This document shows positions 36,038 through 45,573 of a stretch of 64,000 bases of DNA, piece after piece. Source of the DNA: Mycolicibacterium chlorophenolicum. GTDB lineage: Bacteria; Actinomycetota; Actinomycetes; Mycobacteriales; Mycobacteriaceae. The stretch covers positions 1-64,000 of the forward strand of contig NZ_JYNL01000002.1 in the NCBI RefSeq assembly GCF_001044235.1. The letters run 5' to 3'. Each line of letters opens with the position of its first letter. Position 1 is the stretch's first letter. Both the position numbers and the translations under genes were made by a program. The notes beneath the pieces are model-generated. The model had not been told where the DNA came from. It did no database searches and saw nothing but the letters and a program-made list of their open reading frames with translations.

Positions 36038-36814
36038 TCATGGGACAAATTGCACGTCAGATACTTTCGCGGTGTCACCGATCTTTTGGACGTTGAGCCG
36101 CATGCGCCAGCCTCGCGGCTGCTGATCGGGCGCTCCGGCATTGGATGTCTTCACTGAGACTGCGACGATGACTTGCGCCTGGTCGCCGTTGATGGACTCC
36201 ACTCCGGCGGCGGTGACGTTGCCCTCGGAGGTGGACTGTGCCTGCTTGACCACGTCGATGAAGGGCTGGACGCGTTGTTGGAAGTCGTCGTGGAAGGTGC
36301 CGGTTGCCGAATCGAGAATTCGCGCCACATCGGCATCGACGTGGGCGTAGCTGATGGTGGTCAGGTTGATGGCGGCCTGGCGGCCGGTTTGCAGGAACAG
36401 CTCGCGCTGCCGATCGGCTGCCTGGGTCTGATAGGTGCGGTAGCCCAGGTATCCGATCAGTCCGCCGAGAGCGGCGACGATGAGCACCGAGGCGACCAGC
36501 GCGGCCCGTAGTCCTGGTCTCGCCTGCTGGGGAACGTGTTGTGATGCGTCATCGACCGGGTCGGACGTCGGTATCTGCGCTGAGTCGTCGCTGGTCTCGG
36601 AATCGTAATCGACTGTGCCACTCAGGGAGTCATCTGGGCCGGCGGGTGACGGGTTGGTGGGGCCGTCGTCTGCGGAGTCGGAGTCGGAGTCCTGGTTCGG
36701 CGCTATGTCTGTGGCGTCCGGTTCACTGATGCCGTCGTCGGGTGCGTCGTTGTGGCCGCTTGGGTTTCGCGGGTTGCGCGTGCCGGGCATGTGGCGTGCT
36801 AGTCGTCTTAGCAT
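36038..36814 (-). CDS. Mce-associated membrane protein, second copy
   Basis: This protein of about 258 residues has the same plan as its neighbour: a long acidic, Ser/Asp-rich cytosolic segment, one helix (ALVASVLIVAALGGLIGYLGY) and an exported domain ending RMRLNVQKIGDTAKVSDVQFVP. The start is uncertain; I use the ATG at 36814, since a longer reading to 36931 adds only basic, low-complexity sequence and has no better ribosome site. It presumably forms a pair with the downstream Mas protein at the Mce transporter. Confidence 0.85.
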   Translation of the reverse strand: MLRRLARHMPGTRNPRNPSGHNDAPDDGISEPDATDIAPNQDSDSDSADDGPTNPSPAGPDDSLSGTVDYDSETSDDSAQIPTSDPVDDASQHVPQQARPGLRAALVASVLIVAALGGLIGYLGYRTYQTQAADRQRELFLQTGRQAAINLTTISYAHVDADVARILDSATGTFHDDFQQRVQPFIDVVKQAQSTSEGNVTAAGVESINGDQAQVIVAVSVKTSNAGAPDQQPRGWRMRLNVQKIGDTAKVSDVQFVP

Positions 36815-37010
36815 GTAGCTGCCCCATCGTTGGAAGGCTTTGTCGGTGTGGGTGTGTGAGGGGTGCGACGGTCGCGGTGATGAGCCGCGCCGTAAGTGAT
36901 GGTGTCGTGCTTGTCGGGGTGTGGCTGACATGGTCTCGGTGTCCGGTGGGCTGCATCCTGGTCCCGCGGTGCGTGGCCGTCTGGGTGTCGACGCGCAGGG
37001 GTGCTCGCGG

Positions 37011-37583
37011 CTATGACGCTGTGGTACATGGTGTGTCCTGGTGGTCGACGACGACCTGGCGACGCCGGGTCAGCGGCTGGGAGGTGAGCAGCCAGAGCAT
37101 GGCCAGGCATGCCACTGACAGCCCGGTGAAGGTCAGCCAGCGTCCCAGCAGGGCGAGCGGGGCGATGGAGGCGGTGACTTGCAACGGTATACAGGCTGTC
37201 GGCGGATGGATCCGTCCGGCCGGGGATGCGACGATGACGACCGCTGCGATTCCGGCGGCCAGTAACCCGGGTAGGCCGACGAGCGCTCCGCCCAGTGAAA
37301 TCGCTGCTGAGACAACGATGCCAGCCGCATAGCAGGTGAGGATGACCTGCGGCCGTTGATGATAGCGCTGTGGGTCATGCAGGATGATCGCGGTGGAGCT
37401 GGCGATCGCCGAAATCGCGAACGGCTCCCTTACCGCGAAAGTGAAGGCTGCGGCCGGTATCAGCACAATCGTGCCGAGGCACAACCGCACCATCAAGCCG
37501 CGGGTGGTGTGCGGGCGGATCCGATGAATCCAGAACCGCTGGACCCGTTGCCGCGAGCACTTGAGGGTCTTAACCGATTTCAT
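37011..37583 (-). CDS. HPP-family integral membrane protein
   Basis: This protein of about 190 residues has four or five hydrophobic helices and the HPP motif in SPAGRIHPPTACIPLQV. It also has FAVREPFAISAIASSTAIILHDP, the conserved first-helix region of HPP proteins. GAGG lies 5 bases before the ATG at 37583. HPP proteins occur in bacteria, plastids and fungi; some are linked to nitrite transport, but most have no defined role. Insertion between mceF and the Mas genes on the same strand is unusual for an mce operon and suggests a role in the envelope or in transport of the same substrate. Confidence 0.8.
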   Translation of the reverse strand: MKSVKTLKCSRQRVQRFWIHRIRPHTTRGLMVRLCLGTIVLIPAAAFTFAVREPFAISAIASSTAIILHDPQRYHQRPQVILTCYAAGIVVSAAISLGGALVGLPGLLAAGIAAVVIVASPAGRIHPPTACIPLQVTASIAPLALLGRWLTFTGLSVACLAMLWLLTSQPLTRRRQVVVDHQDTPCTTAS

Positions 37584-37770
37584 TGTGTCCTCGTAAGTGT
37601 CGGCCGTCGATGACGGCCGGGCGAGTCTGCGCGAGCGCCGATGCCCGGCAGCGGATGCCTGGCCCGTAAGCTCGAGCCCGCCGATGTCGTGGTCTGGGCT
37701 CGGGCGCTGACGCTGCCGGGATCGGGGTGGCGACGGCCGGGAGGAGATGGCAACTAATCTGCTCATGGGG

Positions 37771-39246
37771 TTAGGGCGTCGGCGGCGTCATCAGGTCTTG
37801 CCATGTTTGTGGCGCGTGGCCGCCAGCAAGGTCGGTTTGGGTGTATTGCTTGCCGTCCGGCCCGATATAGCTGCCAGTGGCCGGGTCGTAGTGGGCAATC
37901 GCCAGAGGTGGCCCGGCGCCTGGGGCCGCCGGCACGGCTGCGGGCGCGGCAGTGCCGGGCGGCGGCGTTGTACCGGGCGGGAACTCAGGTACACCCTGGC
38001 CTGACAACGTCGCGTTGGGATCGCCCTTCCAGTTGTAGCCGTCGTTGAGGGGAACGTATTCCTGGTCGCTTTCGCACAACTTCACGGTGGGAGCTCGCTT
38101 ACCCGGCCGGGTGAGACAGGGCAGGTTGCGCGCGCCTCGCACGTCTAGGGCCGAATCCTGGGGCACCCGGCAGTACATGTCTCCGGCGGGCCGGTCGGGG
38201 TAGTCGACCTCGCTGGGCGGTCGAACCTGTTGCGGCGGGAGGTATCCCGTTGTGCACGGCGGCGGCAGATTGGCGTTGAGATTAAACGACAGCCACAAGC
38301 CACGGTAATCCTGTTTCGTATCACGGTTTGCCAGTTGAGACGCCTGAAGCATCTCCACATCGGGTGGCAGCAGCACCAGGATTTGTTCGAGTGCTGGCTG
38401 ATAGGTGATCGCGACTTGTTCGAGGCTGACCAAGTTGGCCAGCATCACCGGCAGACTCGGCTTGAGACGGTCCAGGAGTTGATGAACTTCGTCGAACGCC
38501 GCTGGGCCTTTGTCCAGAATCCCTGTCACGGCTTGGTTTTGATCGCGAAGCTGACCGGTGATCGACGCGAGGTTGGCCGCCCAGTTCTGGATGGATCCCG
38601 CGGTGTCTGTTTGAGAGTCAAGGATCGGCTTCGATTTGTCGATGACGGTGGTGATGGCGTCGAGGTTGCGCCGCGCGTCGGAGGCCAACGTGGTTGTTGA
38701 CGTCACGATGGAAGAAATCTGTGGGCCCAATCCACCCACGGCCGTGTAGGCCTCGTCGATTGCGGTTTTGAGGTCATCATGGGGGATGGCTTGCAGCCCT
38801 TTATTGGTTGCGGTTAGCAGCGCGTTGATGTCGGGCGGCAGCGTGGTGCGATCCTGCGGTATGACGTCGCCGTCCTTCAACGCTGGTCCGTTGCCACTGC
38901 GGGGAGTCAGCTCGACATAGTTTTCGCCGATGGCTGATTGACTGTGGACGTTGGCGACGACGTCGGCGGGGATCTTGCGATCAGAATCCAGAGACAGCAC
39001 CGCATCTACCCCGGTGGGGCTTAGCCGCACATCGTCGATGCGACCCACCTGAACTCCGCGGTAGTTGACGTCGCCGTTCTGATATAGGCCTCCCGAGGTG
39101 GGCAGGTTCACGGTGACCTTGTAGTGTCCGGCACCGAACCACATCTTGGGCAGATCGAGGAACTCGATGGCCATCACGCTGCCGGCCACTACCGCCACGA
39201 CGCTGAAGAACACCAGTTTGCGCCTGACTTGCTTGTCGAGATACAT
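37771..39246 (-). CDS. mceF: MceF-type substrate-binding protein
   Basis: This is the sixth Mce protein of the operon, about 491 residues. It has an N-terminal helix (LVFFSVVAVVAGSVMAIEFLDLP), the MlaD/MCE domain (YKVTVNLPTSGGLYQNGDVNYRGVQVGRIDDVRLS), a long helical needle-forming region and a Pro/Gly-rich tail. Mce subunits assemble as a hexameric tube that carries lipids from the outer envelope to the YrbE permease. Stop of mceE and start of mceF abut. The closest mce type (1-4 or other) cannot be decided from sequence alone. Confidence 0.92.
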   Translation of the reverse strand: MYLDKQVRRKLVFFSVVAVVAGSVMAIEFLDLPKMWFGAGHYKVTVNLPTSGGLYQNGDVNYRGVQVGRIDDVRLSPTGVDAVLSLDSDRKIPADVVANVHSQSAIGENYVELTPRSGNGPALKDGDVIPQDRTTLPPDINALLTATNKGLQAIPHDDLKTAIDEAYTAVGGLGPQISSIVTSTTTLASDARRNLDAITTVIDKSKPILDSQTDTAGSIQNWAANLASITGQLRDQNQAVTGILDKGPAAFDEVHQLLDRLKPSLPVMLANLVSLEQVAITYQPALEQILVLLPPDVEMLQASQLANRDTKQDYRGLWLSFNLNANLPPPCTTGYLPPQQVRPPSEVDYPDRPAGDMYCRVPQDSALDVRGARNLPCLTRPGKRAPTVKLCESDQEYVPLNDGYNWKGDPNATLSGQGVPEFPPGTTPPPGTAAPAAVPAAPGAGPPLAIAHYDPATGSYIGPDGKQYTQTDLAGGHAPQTWQDLMTPPTP

Positions 39247-40401
39247 CTAGGGCCCCTGATCGAAGCGGTAGGGCGCGAGCAGCGGGTTGCCGGCGCCGTT
39301 GGGTGGAGCGCTGTTGGTGCATGGGCTGGGCAGCTGACCGATGGTGCGGCCCCACTGCATCTCAAGCCACGTGAGGTCGCACTCCCATCGGGTTCCGGTG
39401 AACAGTCCGGAGTCGATCCGGCTCAAAGTGAGATCGACGATGAGGCTGATGTTGGCGTAGTCGCCGCGGAACCATTTGGTGAGAGTGTCTTTGGTGAAGG
39501 GGAAGGTCGAGATCAGGTTGAGCGACCGCGTGATCGACTTGCCGGCATCGCCGAGTGATTGCAGTACGGGGCCAAGGTCGTTGAGTTCTTGCACCAAGGC
39601 GGTCTTGGTTTGGTTCACCGAGTCTGCGGCCAACGCGTTGAACTTGCCGAGTTGGTCGACAGCGTCGATGAGGTTGTCGCGCTGGCGGTCGAGGACGGCC
39701 AGGGCAGCGGGAATGGTGTCCAGGCCTTTGTCGATGATCGGTCGTTGTGCGGCGAACTTGTCGACTAGTCGGTTGAGGCTGTCGGTGGCTTTGATGATGT
39801 CGTCGGTCTGGTCGTTGACCCGTCCGATGAACGTGTCCAGCTGGGTGAGCATGCTACGGAAGTCGCCTTCGCGCCCGGCGAAGGCGACGCTGAGTGCACG
39901 CGTGATGTCCTGGACTTGGCCTAGGCCGCCGTTGCTGAGCAGCATGGACGCTGTTGCCAGAGTCTGTTCGGTGGACGGATATGCCTTGCCCGACGAGAGG
40001 GGTATCAGCGAGCCCTCATGCAGTCGGCCCTGCGGTGGGGCGTCGGTCGGCGCGGCCAGTTCGACGTGTAGCGATCCCAGCAGGCTGGTCTGTCCCAGCG
40101 TGGCGATCGCGTTGCCGGGCAGTCTGACATCGCCGTTGAGTCTCATCGTGATGAGGGCATGCCAGTCCTGTCTTTCGATCTTGGTGACGGCGCCGACGGT
40201 GACGTCGTTGACCCGTACCCGCGAATTGGGTTGGAGCCGGTCCACATCGGGCATCTGCGCCTGGACGGTGAACGAATCGGGCCCGCGGCCCTGGGTTCCA
40301 GGCAGCGCGAAGGTGTTTAGGCCGCGCCATTCGCATCCGGTGGCCACTAGGGCCACCAGCAGCACAACCATGGCGATCATGAGGGGCTTGCGGCTGGTCA
40401 T
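39247..40401 (-). CDS. mceE: MceE-type lipoprotein
   Basis: This is the fifth Mce subunit, 384 residues, and it is a lipoprotein: the signal MIAMVVLLVALVATGCEWRG contains a lipobox ending at Cys23. The MCE domain follows (FTVQAQMPDVDRLQPNSRVRVNDVTVGAVTKIER), then helical repeats. MceE (LprK-like) is the normal lipoprotein position in mycobacterial operons. It overlaps the mceD stop at 40401 by one base and abuts mceF, so the genes are translationally coupled. Confidence 0.93.
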   Translation of the reverse strand: MTSRKPLMIAMVVLLVALVATGCEWRGLNTFALPGTQGRGPDSFTVQAQMPDVDRLQPNSRVRVNDVTVGAVTKIERQDWHALITMRLNGDVRLPGNAIATLGQTSLLGSLHVELAAPTDAPPQGRLHEGSLIPLSSGKAYPSTEQTLATASMLLSNGGLGQVQDITRALSVAFAGREGDFRSMLTQLDTFIGRVNDQTDDIIKATDSLNRLVDKFAAQRPIIDKGLDTIPAALAVLDRQRDNLIDAVDQLGKFNALAADSVNQTKTALVQELNDLGPVLQSLGDAGKSITRSLNLISTFPFTKDTLTKWFRGDYANISLIVDLTLSRIDSGLFTGTRWECDLTWLEMQWGRTIGQLPSPCTNSAPPNGAGNPLLAPYRFDQGP

Positions 40402-41726
40402 TAGGACCCCGGCCCTGAGGGGACCATCATGCCGGGCAGGCCCGCGGCGGGATCAGTGGTTTGCGTCGGCGGCGCACCGGTGTCCAGCGCGGCTTCGGCG
40501 GGCAGCGGCGCCTGGGCAGGATTAGGCGCCGCTGCCTGTGGTGGTTGTGGTGGGACGTAGTCCGGGCGCATCCAGTCCTCGCTGTAGGTGACTTCATTGG
40601 GCCGTGCACTGGGTCCCACGATCGGATTGAATCCCAGTGGGGGGAAGTTGTATTGGCGGTTCTTGACAATCGGCGCGAGGTATTGCACGCAGAGCTTGGC
40701 CGACTGCTCGGCACCAAGGCGGGACGCCGCTTGGATCGCGCCGCACAGGAAGGTGAGCGGATCGGCGAAGTTGTTGACCGCCGCGATGCCGCTCAGTGTG
40801 CCTTGGGCTGGCTGGTAGAGGTTGGCCGCGTTGGCCGCGACGGTGGGCACGATGTGGAGGGCCTGTTTGATGTCGTCCAGACTCTGCGTCAGCGCGGTAG
40901 AAACCGACGCCAGTTTGTCGGTTGTGGTGCCCAGGCTTTCGCGATTGTCAGCGACGAAGCTCTGTACTTCTCCAACGGCGTCGTTGAGGTCCTTGACTGC
41001 GTTGGCGACTTCGTGTGGATCGTTGGCGAACAGGGCTGTCACCGACGCCAGGTTGGTGTTGAGTGAGCGCAGCACGTCGGTACTGTCCTGCAGCGCCGAC
41101 ACCAGAATTGACAGGTTCTTGACGCTACTGAAGATGTCGCCGCTGTGATCGCCGAGTGCTGAAAGTGCCTGTGAGAGTTTGACGATCGTGTCGTGGATTG
41201 CAGCGCCTTGTCCGCGAAGGTTATCGGCGGTCGTTGAAACCAGCGACCCTAGGGTGCTCACTCCGCCGGGCTCGGTGGGCTGCAGCATGGTGGCCAGCCG
41301 CTGAAGTTGGACGCGTACGTCGTCCCATTCCACCGGAACGGCGGTGCGCTGCTGTGCGATCACCGCGTGGTCTTGCAGGGTCGGCCCGCTTTGGTAGGGC
41401 GGTGTGAGTTGAATCGCTCGCGCGGTCACCAGTGTCGGCGAGAGGATGACCGCTTTGGCGTCGGCGGGCACCTGGTATTGACTGTCATACCAGAAGGTGA
41501 TTTTGACTCGTTGCGGTTCGGGCTCAATGTTCTCGATTTTGCCGACGTTGACGCCTCGGATACGCACGTCGTCGCCGGCGAAGATGCCGTTGCTGTTGTC
41601 GAAGTAGGCGGTCACTTCGATGCGGTTGGCTTGCTGGTGGCCCCGCACGAGCAGGTATCCGCCGGCGGCGAGCACACCGACCAGCACGACGGTCAGGGCG
41701 ATCTTGGCGGTGCGGTTTGTTTTCAC
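40401..41726 (-). CDS. mceD: MceD-type substrate-binding protein
   Basis: This is the fourth Mce subunit, about 441 residues. It has one N-terminal helix (IALTVVLVGVLAAGGYLLV), the MCE domain (RIEVTAYFDNSNGIFAGDDVRIRGVNVGKIENIEPE), a helical shaft and a Pro/Ala-rich C-terminus (PPQPPQAAAPNPAQAPLPAE). It overlaps mceC by 4 bases and mceE by one, consistent with one transcript and coupled translation. The role is lipid import at the envelope, as for its siblings. Confidence 0.92.
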   Translation of the reverse strand: MKTNRTAKIALTVVLVGVLAAGGYLLVRGHQQANRIEVTAYFDNSNGIFAGDDVRIRGVNVGKIENIEPEPQRVKITFWYDSQYQVPADAKAVILSPTLVTARAIQLTPPYQSGPTLQDHAVIAQQRTAVPVEWDDVRVQLQRLATMLQPTEPGGVSTLGSLVSTTADNLRGQGAAIHDTIVKLSQALSALGDHSGDIFSSVKNLSILVSALQDSTDVLRSLNTNLASVTALFANDPHEVANAVKDLNDAVGEVQSFVADNRESLGTTTDKLASVSTALTQSLDDIKQALHIVPTVAANAANLYQPAQGTLSGIAAVNNFADPLTFLCGAIQAASRLGAEQSAKLCVQYLAPIVKNRQYNFPPLGFNPIVGPSARPNEVTYSEDWMRPDYVPPQPPQAAAPNPAQAPLPAEAALDTGAPPTQTTDPAAGLPGMMVPSGPGS

Positions 41727-43075
41727 TGGCCGGCTCCCGCCGTTGCGGGGGCGGGTTCACCGGGCGCCGGCACGAACACCGGGCTCGGGGACGGCGTCGG
41801 TGAGGCGTGCGGGTCCGGGGCTGCAGGTGCTGGCGGTCCGGGCGGTGGGCCGCCGGGTGGGGGTGCCGGCAGGGGCTCGCGATACGGATAGCAGCCGGGT
41901 CCGGGCAATGGTAGGCCTGGCGGTCCGCACTGCTGGTCGTCGGGTTTGCCAGTGATCGCGTCGGGCAGCGTCAGGTTCGGCTCGCCGCCCTGCCCGGTGC
42001 GCGGGTAGGGCACCGGGAGCGCGGGGGTGCCGGGCTGTCCGGTCTGTGGATCGGTGCGCTGTGACGGTGCCAGGACGTGGGGGTCCAGCCCGAGATCAGA
42101 GAAGGCCGCGTCGACGAATGGCTGGATGAACTGGCCTGGAATCAGGTTGGCCACATAGGCTTTGAAGAACGGGCCGCCCGAGAGCGACTCACCGAAACTC
42201 ATCGCGTAGGTGTTGAGGCCTTTGATGGATTGTTGGATTTCGGCTTTGTGGTTGTCGAGGGTCGTCAGAACGCCGTTGAGTTTGTCTAGCGCGGGTTTGA
42301 GCGTGGTCCGATTATCGGCGATGAACCCGCGCAGCTGCTGAGCAAATGCGGAGGCATTTCCTGAAAGTTCGTCCAGCGCAGCGCTTTCGCGGCGCAGGGC
42401 GGCAAGAAGGTTGTTGCTGTCGTGGATGAGCTGCACGATCTTGTCGGTGCGATCGGCCAACACGGTGGTGGCTTTGTTCGCATTCGACAACAGATTACGC
42501 AGCTCGGCGTCACGGGCGTCGATGGTCTGTGAGAAGCGTGCCAATCCGTCAACTGCCAGCTTGAGTTGCGGTGGAGTGTCTTTCAACGTGGTTGACAATG
42601 TTTGTAGCGCGGTGGAGAGCTGGTTGGTGTCCAGTCCGCTGATCGTTGCGGTCAAGTCGCCGATGGCGTCGGGCAGCTGATACGGCGAGGTCGTTCGGCT
42701 GGTGGGGATCGCGGCGCTGAGGTGACCTGGTCCGCGCGGCGATACTTCGAGGACCTGCATGCCGAGCAGGCTGGTTGCCTTGATGCTTGCTTCGGTGCGC
42801 TCGCCGAGCCGGATATTGTCGGGCACAGTGAATTTCACCAATGCGCCTTGGGGTGTCAGGCTGATGCTTTGCACCTGGCCAGCGCTTAACCCCGAGACCT
42901 GCACGGCTGCCCCGGACTGAAGGGCGCCGATCTCTTCGAAGTACGCCATATAGGTGGTGCCGCCAGAGAAGAACGGCAAGCTGCGGAAATTCAAGCCGCC
43001 CACGGCAACAACGGCGATCAGCACCAGCGAGACGGTGCCGATGATGATGGGGTTGCGTTCCCGGAAGGACTTCAT
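41723..43075 (-). CDS. mceC: MceC-type substrate-binding protein
   Basis: This is the third Mce subunit, about 450 residues. It has an N-terminal helix (PIIIGTVSLVLIAVVAVGGLNF), the MCE domain (TYMAYFEEIGALQSGAAVQVSGLSAGQVQSISLTPQG), long helices and an extremely Pro/Gly-rich tail (about the last 100 residues). The ATG at 43075 overlaps the mceB stop in ATGA, so I prefer it to the longer GTG reading at 43087. The proline-rich tail may span the periplasm or peptidoglycan layer. Confidence 0.92.
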   Translation of the reverse strand: MKSFRERNPIIIGTVSLVLIAVVAVGGLNFRSLPFFSGGTTYMAYFEEIGALQSGAAVQVSGLSAGQVQSISLTPQGALVKFTVPDNIRLGERTEASIKATSLLGMQVLEVSPRGPGHLSAAIPTSRTTSPYQLPDAIGDLTATISGLDTNQLSTALQTLSTTLKDTPPQLKLAVDGLARFSQTIDARDAELRNLLSNANKATTVLADRTDKIVQLIHDSNNLLAALRRESAALDELSGNASAFAQQLRGFIADNRTTLKPALDKLNGVLTTLDNHKAEIQQSIKGLNTYAMSFGESLSGGPFFKAYVANLIPGQFIQPFVDAAFSDLGLDPHVLAPSQRTDPQTGQPGTPALPVPYPRTGQGGEPNLTLPDAITGKPDDQQCGPPGLPLPGPGCYPYREPLPAPPPGGPPPGPPAPAAPDPHASPTPSPSPVFVPAPGEPAPATAGAGQ

Positions 43076-44100
43076 CGTGGTGTGCACCTGCCCGAACTCT
43101 GCCCGGCAATCTTGATGTAGACCGGTTGCCCGCCTTTGCCATTGACTTTCAGCGCGATGTCACACAAGTAGAAGCTGAAGAAGTCGCCGTTGAGCGCCTG
43201 GCGGTTGAGGACCCGGTAGGCGTCGGGCAGTGTCTTGAGGAAGTTGTCGAAGTAGTCGTAGTCCGACAGGACAGCGCCGGCGGCGCGATCGGTCTCATGA
43301 ACGGTTTTCTGTAACGGTGGGCGCGCCTGGCTGAGTAGGTCGGCGATGCTGGCGGCGCCGGCATTCGCATAGCCGAGCGCGGCGCTGATGTCCTGATTAC
43401 GGCCCTCGAGCGCGTGGACCAGTTGCGACAGTGAATCGATCGCCTGGCCGAACTTGTCCGAGTGCTCGCCCAGCGATCCGAGGACCACATTGAGGTTGGT
43501 GACGACTTGCCCGATCAGGGCATCGCGGTCGGCGAGGGTATTGGTCAGTGCCGCAGTCTGGGTCAGTATCGATCCGATGGTGGGTCCCTGTCCTTGGAAG
43601 GCGGCGATCAATTGGCCGGTGAGGGCATTGGTCTGGTCGGGTTTGAGTGCTTGGAACAGCGGTCGGAATCCGCCGATCAGTACGTCGAGATCGAGCGCCG
43701 GCGCGGTGCGCTCGAGTGGGATGGTGCCCCCGGGTGCGAGCTTCGTGGTGGGCCCGGCGCCTTGTTCCAGCGCGAGGAAGCGCCCACCGATGAGGTCGTC
43801 GTAGCGGATATCGGCGCGGCTTCCCCCGGTCAGCACAACAGAGGGGTCGATGCTGAAGGTGACCAGTGCGTTGGCGTCATCTTGGATCGTGATGTTTTTG
43901 ACCTTGCCGACTTCCACGCCGGCGATGCGCACAAAGTTGCCACTCTTGAGGCCACTGACGGTGCTGAACAGCGCGTTGTAGGTGCTCTGCCGCTCGAATC
44001 GAAGCTGCCCATAAACGATGATGAGACACACCGACCCCACCACGCAGATTGTGAGGAACGCTGCGAGCCGCCACAGCAGTCCTGCAAGGTTACGCCGCAA
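43072..44100 (-). CDS. mceB: MceB-type substrate-binding protein
   Basis: This is the second Mce subunit, 342 residues, and it lacks the Pro-rich tail of mceA and mceC. The helix is LAAFLTICVVGSVCLIIVYG and the MCE domain is STYNALFSTVSGLKSGNFVRIAGVEVGKVKNITIQDD. The start is TTG at 44100: AAAGG lies 8 bases upstream and no in-frame ATG or GTG fits, so this is a real TTG start. It overlaps mceC in ATGA. The 63-base gap to mceA is the largest among the mce subunit genes. Confidence 0.92.
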   Translation of the reverse strand: MRRNLAGLLWRLAAFLTICVVGSVCLIIVYGQLRFERQSTYNALFSTVSGLKSGNFVRIAGVEVGKVKNITIQDDANALVTFSIDPSVVLTGGSRADIRYDDLIGGRFLALEQGAGPTTKLAPGGTIPLERTAPALDLDVLIGGFRPLFQALKPDQTNALTGQLIAAFQGQGPTIGSILTQTAALTNTLADRDALIGQVVTNLNVVLGSLGEHSDKFGQAIDSLSQLVHALEGRNQDISAALGYANAGAASIADLLSQARPPLQKTVHETDRAAGAVLSDYDYFDNFLKTLPDAYRVLNRQALNGDFFSFYLCDIALKVNGKGGQPVYIKIAGQSSGRCTPR

Positions 44101-44163
44101 AGCTTTTCACCTTTCTGAGGTAGCTGACTGGCCGGACGGGTTTGTGGTTGCTCACGGGTCGGA

Positions 44164-45570
44164 TCATGGTGGCGGTGGTACTGCTTCTGGTGGAGCCGGG
44201 GGCGGAGGCCCTTGTGGTGGAGGGGGCGCGGCAGCCGGGGCGGCGGGGGGCACCCCCGGATACAGTGGCGTGCCGTCAGGTCCATACATCGGGGCACCGT
44301 AGGGTGGCGCGCCGGGATACGGGATGGGGCCAGGCGCCGGCGGGCCGGGGTAGCGGATGCTGGGCGGCTCGGGCACCGCTCGGGTGACCGGCAGGTAATC
44401 TGCATAGCCGGGGAATCCGATGCCGGGGTTGGGTCGGATATCCAAGCCGGTGCCGAAGCCGGTGTCGGTGACGAGGTATCGCACCGGCCAGTTCTTGGAG
44501 ACGTCAGGCAGCGATCCGCAGCCTGGTTTGCCTCCCGGGCCGCCCTTGGCCGCGACAACGGGCAGGTTGTCGGGATAGCGGTAGGGGTCGTCGCCCCACA
44601 TGAGGGCGGCATCCATTATCAGCGACTTACCGTTGGATCCCCCGAGCATCTGCGAGTGCACAGCGGCAGTCTCGTCAGCGCCGACAAGTAAGCACGTGAG
44701 CTCCGGGTTGTATTTCATCAACAGATCTGTCGTGGGCTGCAGCAGCTTGATGGCGTTGATCAGGTTGTCCTTGTTCGGCCCGATCAGCTCGACACCGCTG
44801 CGCGACAGTCCCGCCAGACCGACCAATAGTTGGTCCATTTGTGTGGCGTGGGAGCTCACGGTGGTGCTGGTGGTGGTGAGCGCGTCGACCGTGTCGATGA
44901 GGTTGTGCGCGGCGCCGCCGTAGGTGTCGGCGACGTCGCCCAGCGCACGAAAGTCCTCGCGCATGGTGTCGGTGCGCGAATTGAGTTGGGTCAGAACCTC
45001 GTTGGTGTCGGTGATCGCCTGCCCGATCTGTTCGCCCTTTCCTCCGAAGCCTTGGGCGAGCGCGGCCAGGACCGCGTTGAGTTTGGCCGGGTCGATCTGC
45101 TTGATCAGATCCACCACGTTTTCAAACACCGTGTTGACTTCCACGGTGACGTTTTGTGATCGGAGTACGGCGCCGGCGGCCAGCCTGCGGGGGCTGGGGT
45201 CGTTGGGATAGATCAGATCGACGAACTTGGAGCCGAACAGTGAGGTGGAGCTGATCCGCGCTTGGACGTTGGCCGGAATGTTCTTGATCTGGTCGGGATC
45301 CAGGTACAGCTGGATGGTGGTCGAGTCGACGCCGCCGGGGGCAACTGTGGCCACCCTGCCGACCTGCACGCCGCGCATCTTGACCTTGGAGTAGGGCTCC
45401 ATCACCAGCCCCGAGCGATCCGAAGTCAGGGTTACCTCAACTTTGGAAGTGAACGATTGGTTGAACGCTCCCAGCGAGAATGCGATGGCACCGGCTATCA
45501 CCAGCACCGCCACCAGCGCGATCCAGCCTGCACCGATGTGCGGTAGCTGTCGCGGTCGTCGTGAAATCAC
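44164..45570 (-). CDS. mceA: MceA-type substrate-binding protein
   Basis: This is the first Mce subunit, about 468 residues, starting with GTG at 45570. The helix is IALVAVLVIAGAIAFSLG and the MCE domain is KVEVTLTSDRSGLVMEPYSKVKMRGVQVGRVATVAPGG. An alpha-helical shaft and a C-terminus of Pro/Gly/Tyr repeats (PGAPPYGAPMYGPDG and PPPPQGPPPP) follow. It lies 3 bases after yrbEB. Together with mceB-F it forms the import tube on the YrbE permease pair; an MceG-type ATPase is not in the window and is normally encoded elsewhere. Confidence 0.93.
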   Translation of the reverse strand: MISRRPRQLPHIGAGWIALVAVLVIAGAIAFSLGAFNQSFTSKVEVTLTSDRSGLVMEPYSKVKMRGVQVGRVATVAPGGVDSTTIQLYLDPDQIKNIPANVQARISSTSLFGSKFVDLIYPNDPSPRRLAAGAVLRSQNVTVEVNTVFENVVDLIKQIDPAKLNAVLAALAQGFGGKGEQIGQAITDTNEVLTQLNSRTDTMREDFRALGDVADTYGGAAHNLIDTVDALTTTSTTVSSHATQMDQLLVGLAGLSRSGVELIGPNKDNLINAIKLLQPTTDLLMKYNPELTCLLVGADETAAVHSQMLGGSNGKSLIMDAALMWGDDPYRYPDNLPVVAAKGGPGGKPGCGSLPDVSKNWPVRYLVTDTGFGTGLDIRPNPGIGFPGYADYLPVTRAVPEPPSIRYPGPPAPGPIPYPGAPPYGAPMYGPDGTPLYPGVPPAAPAAAPPPPQGPPPPAPPEAVPPPP

Positions 45571-45573
45571 CGC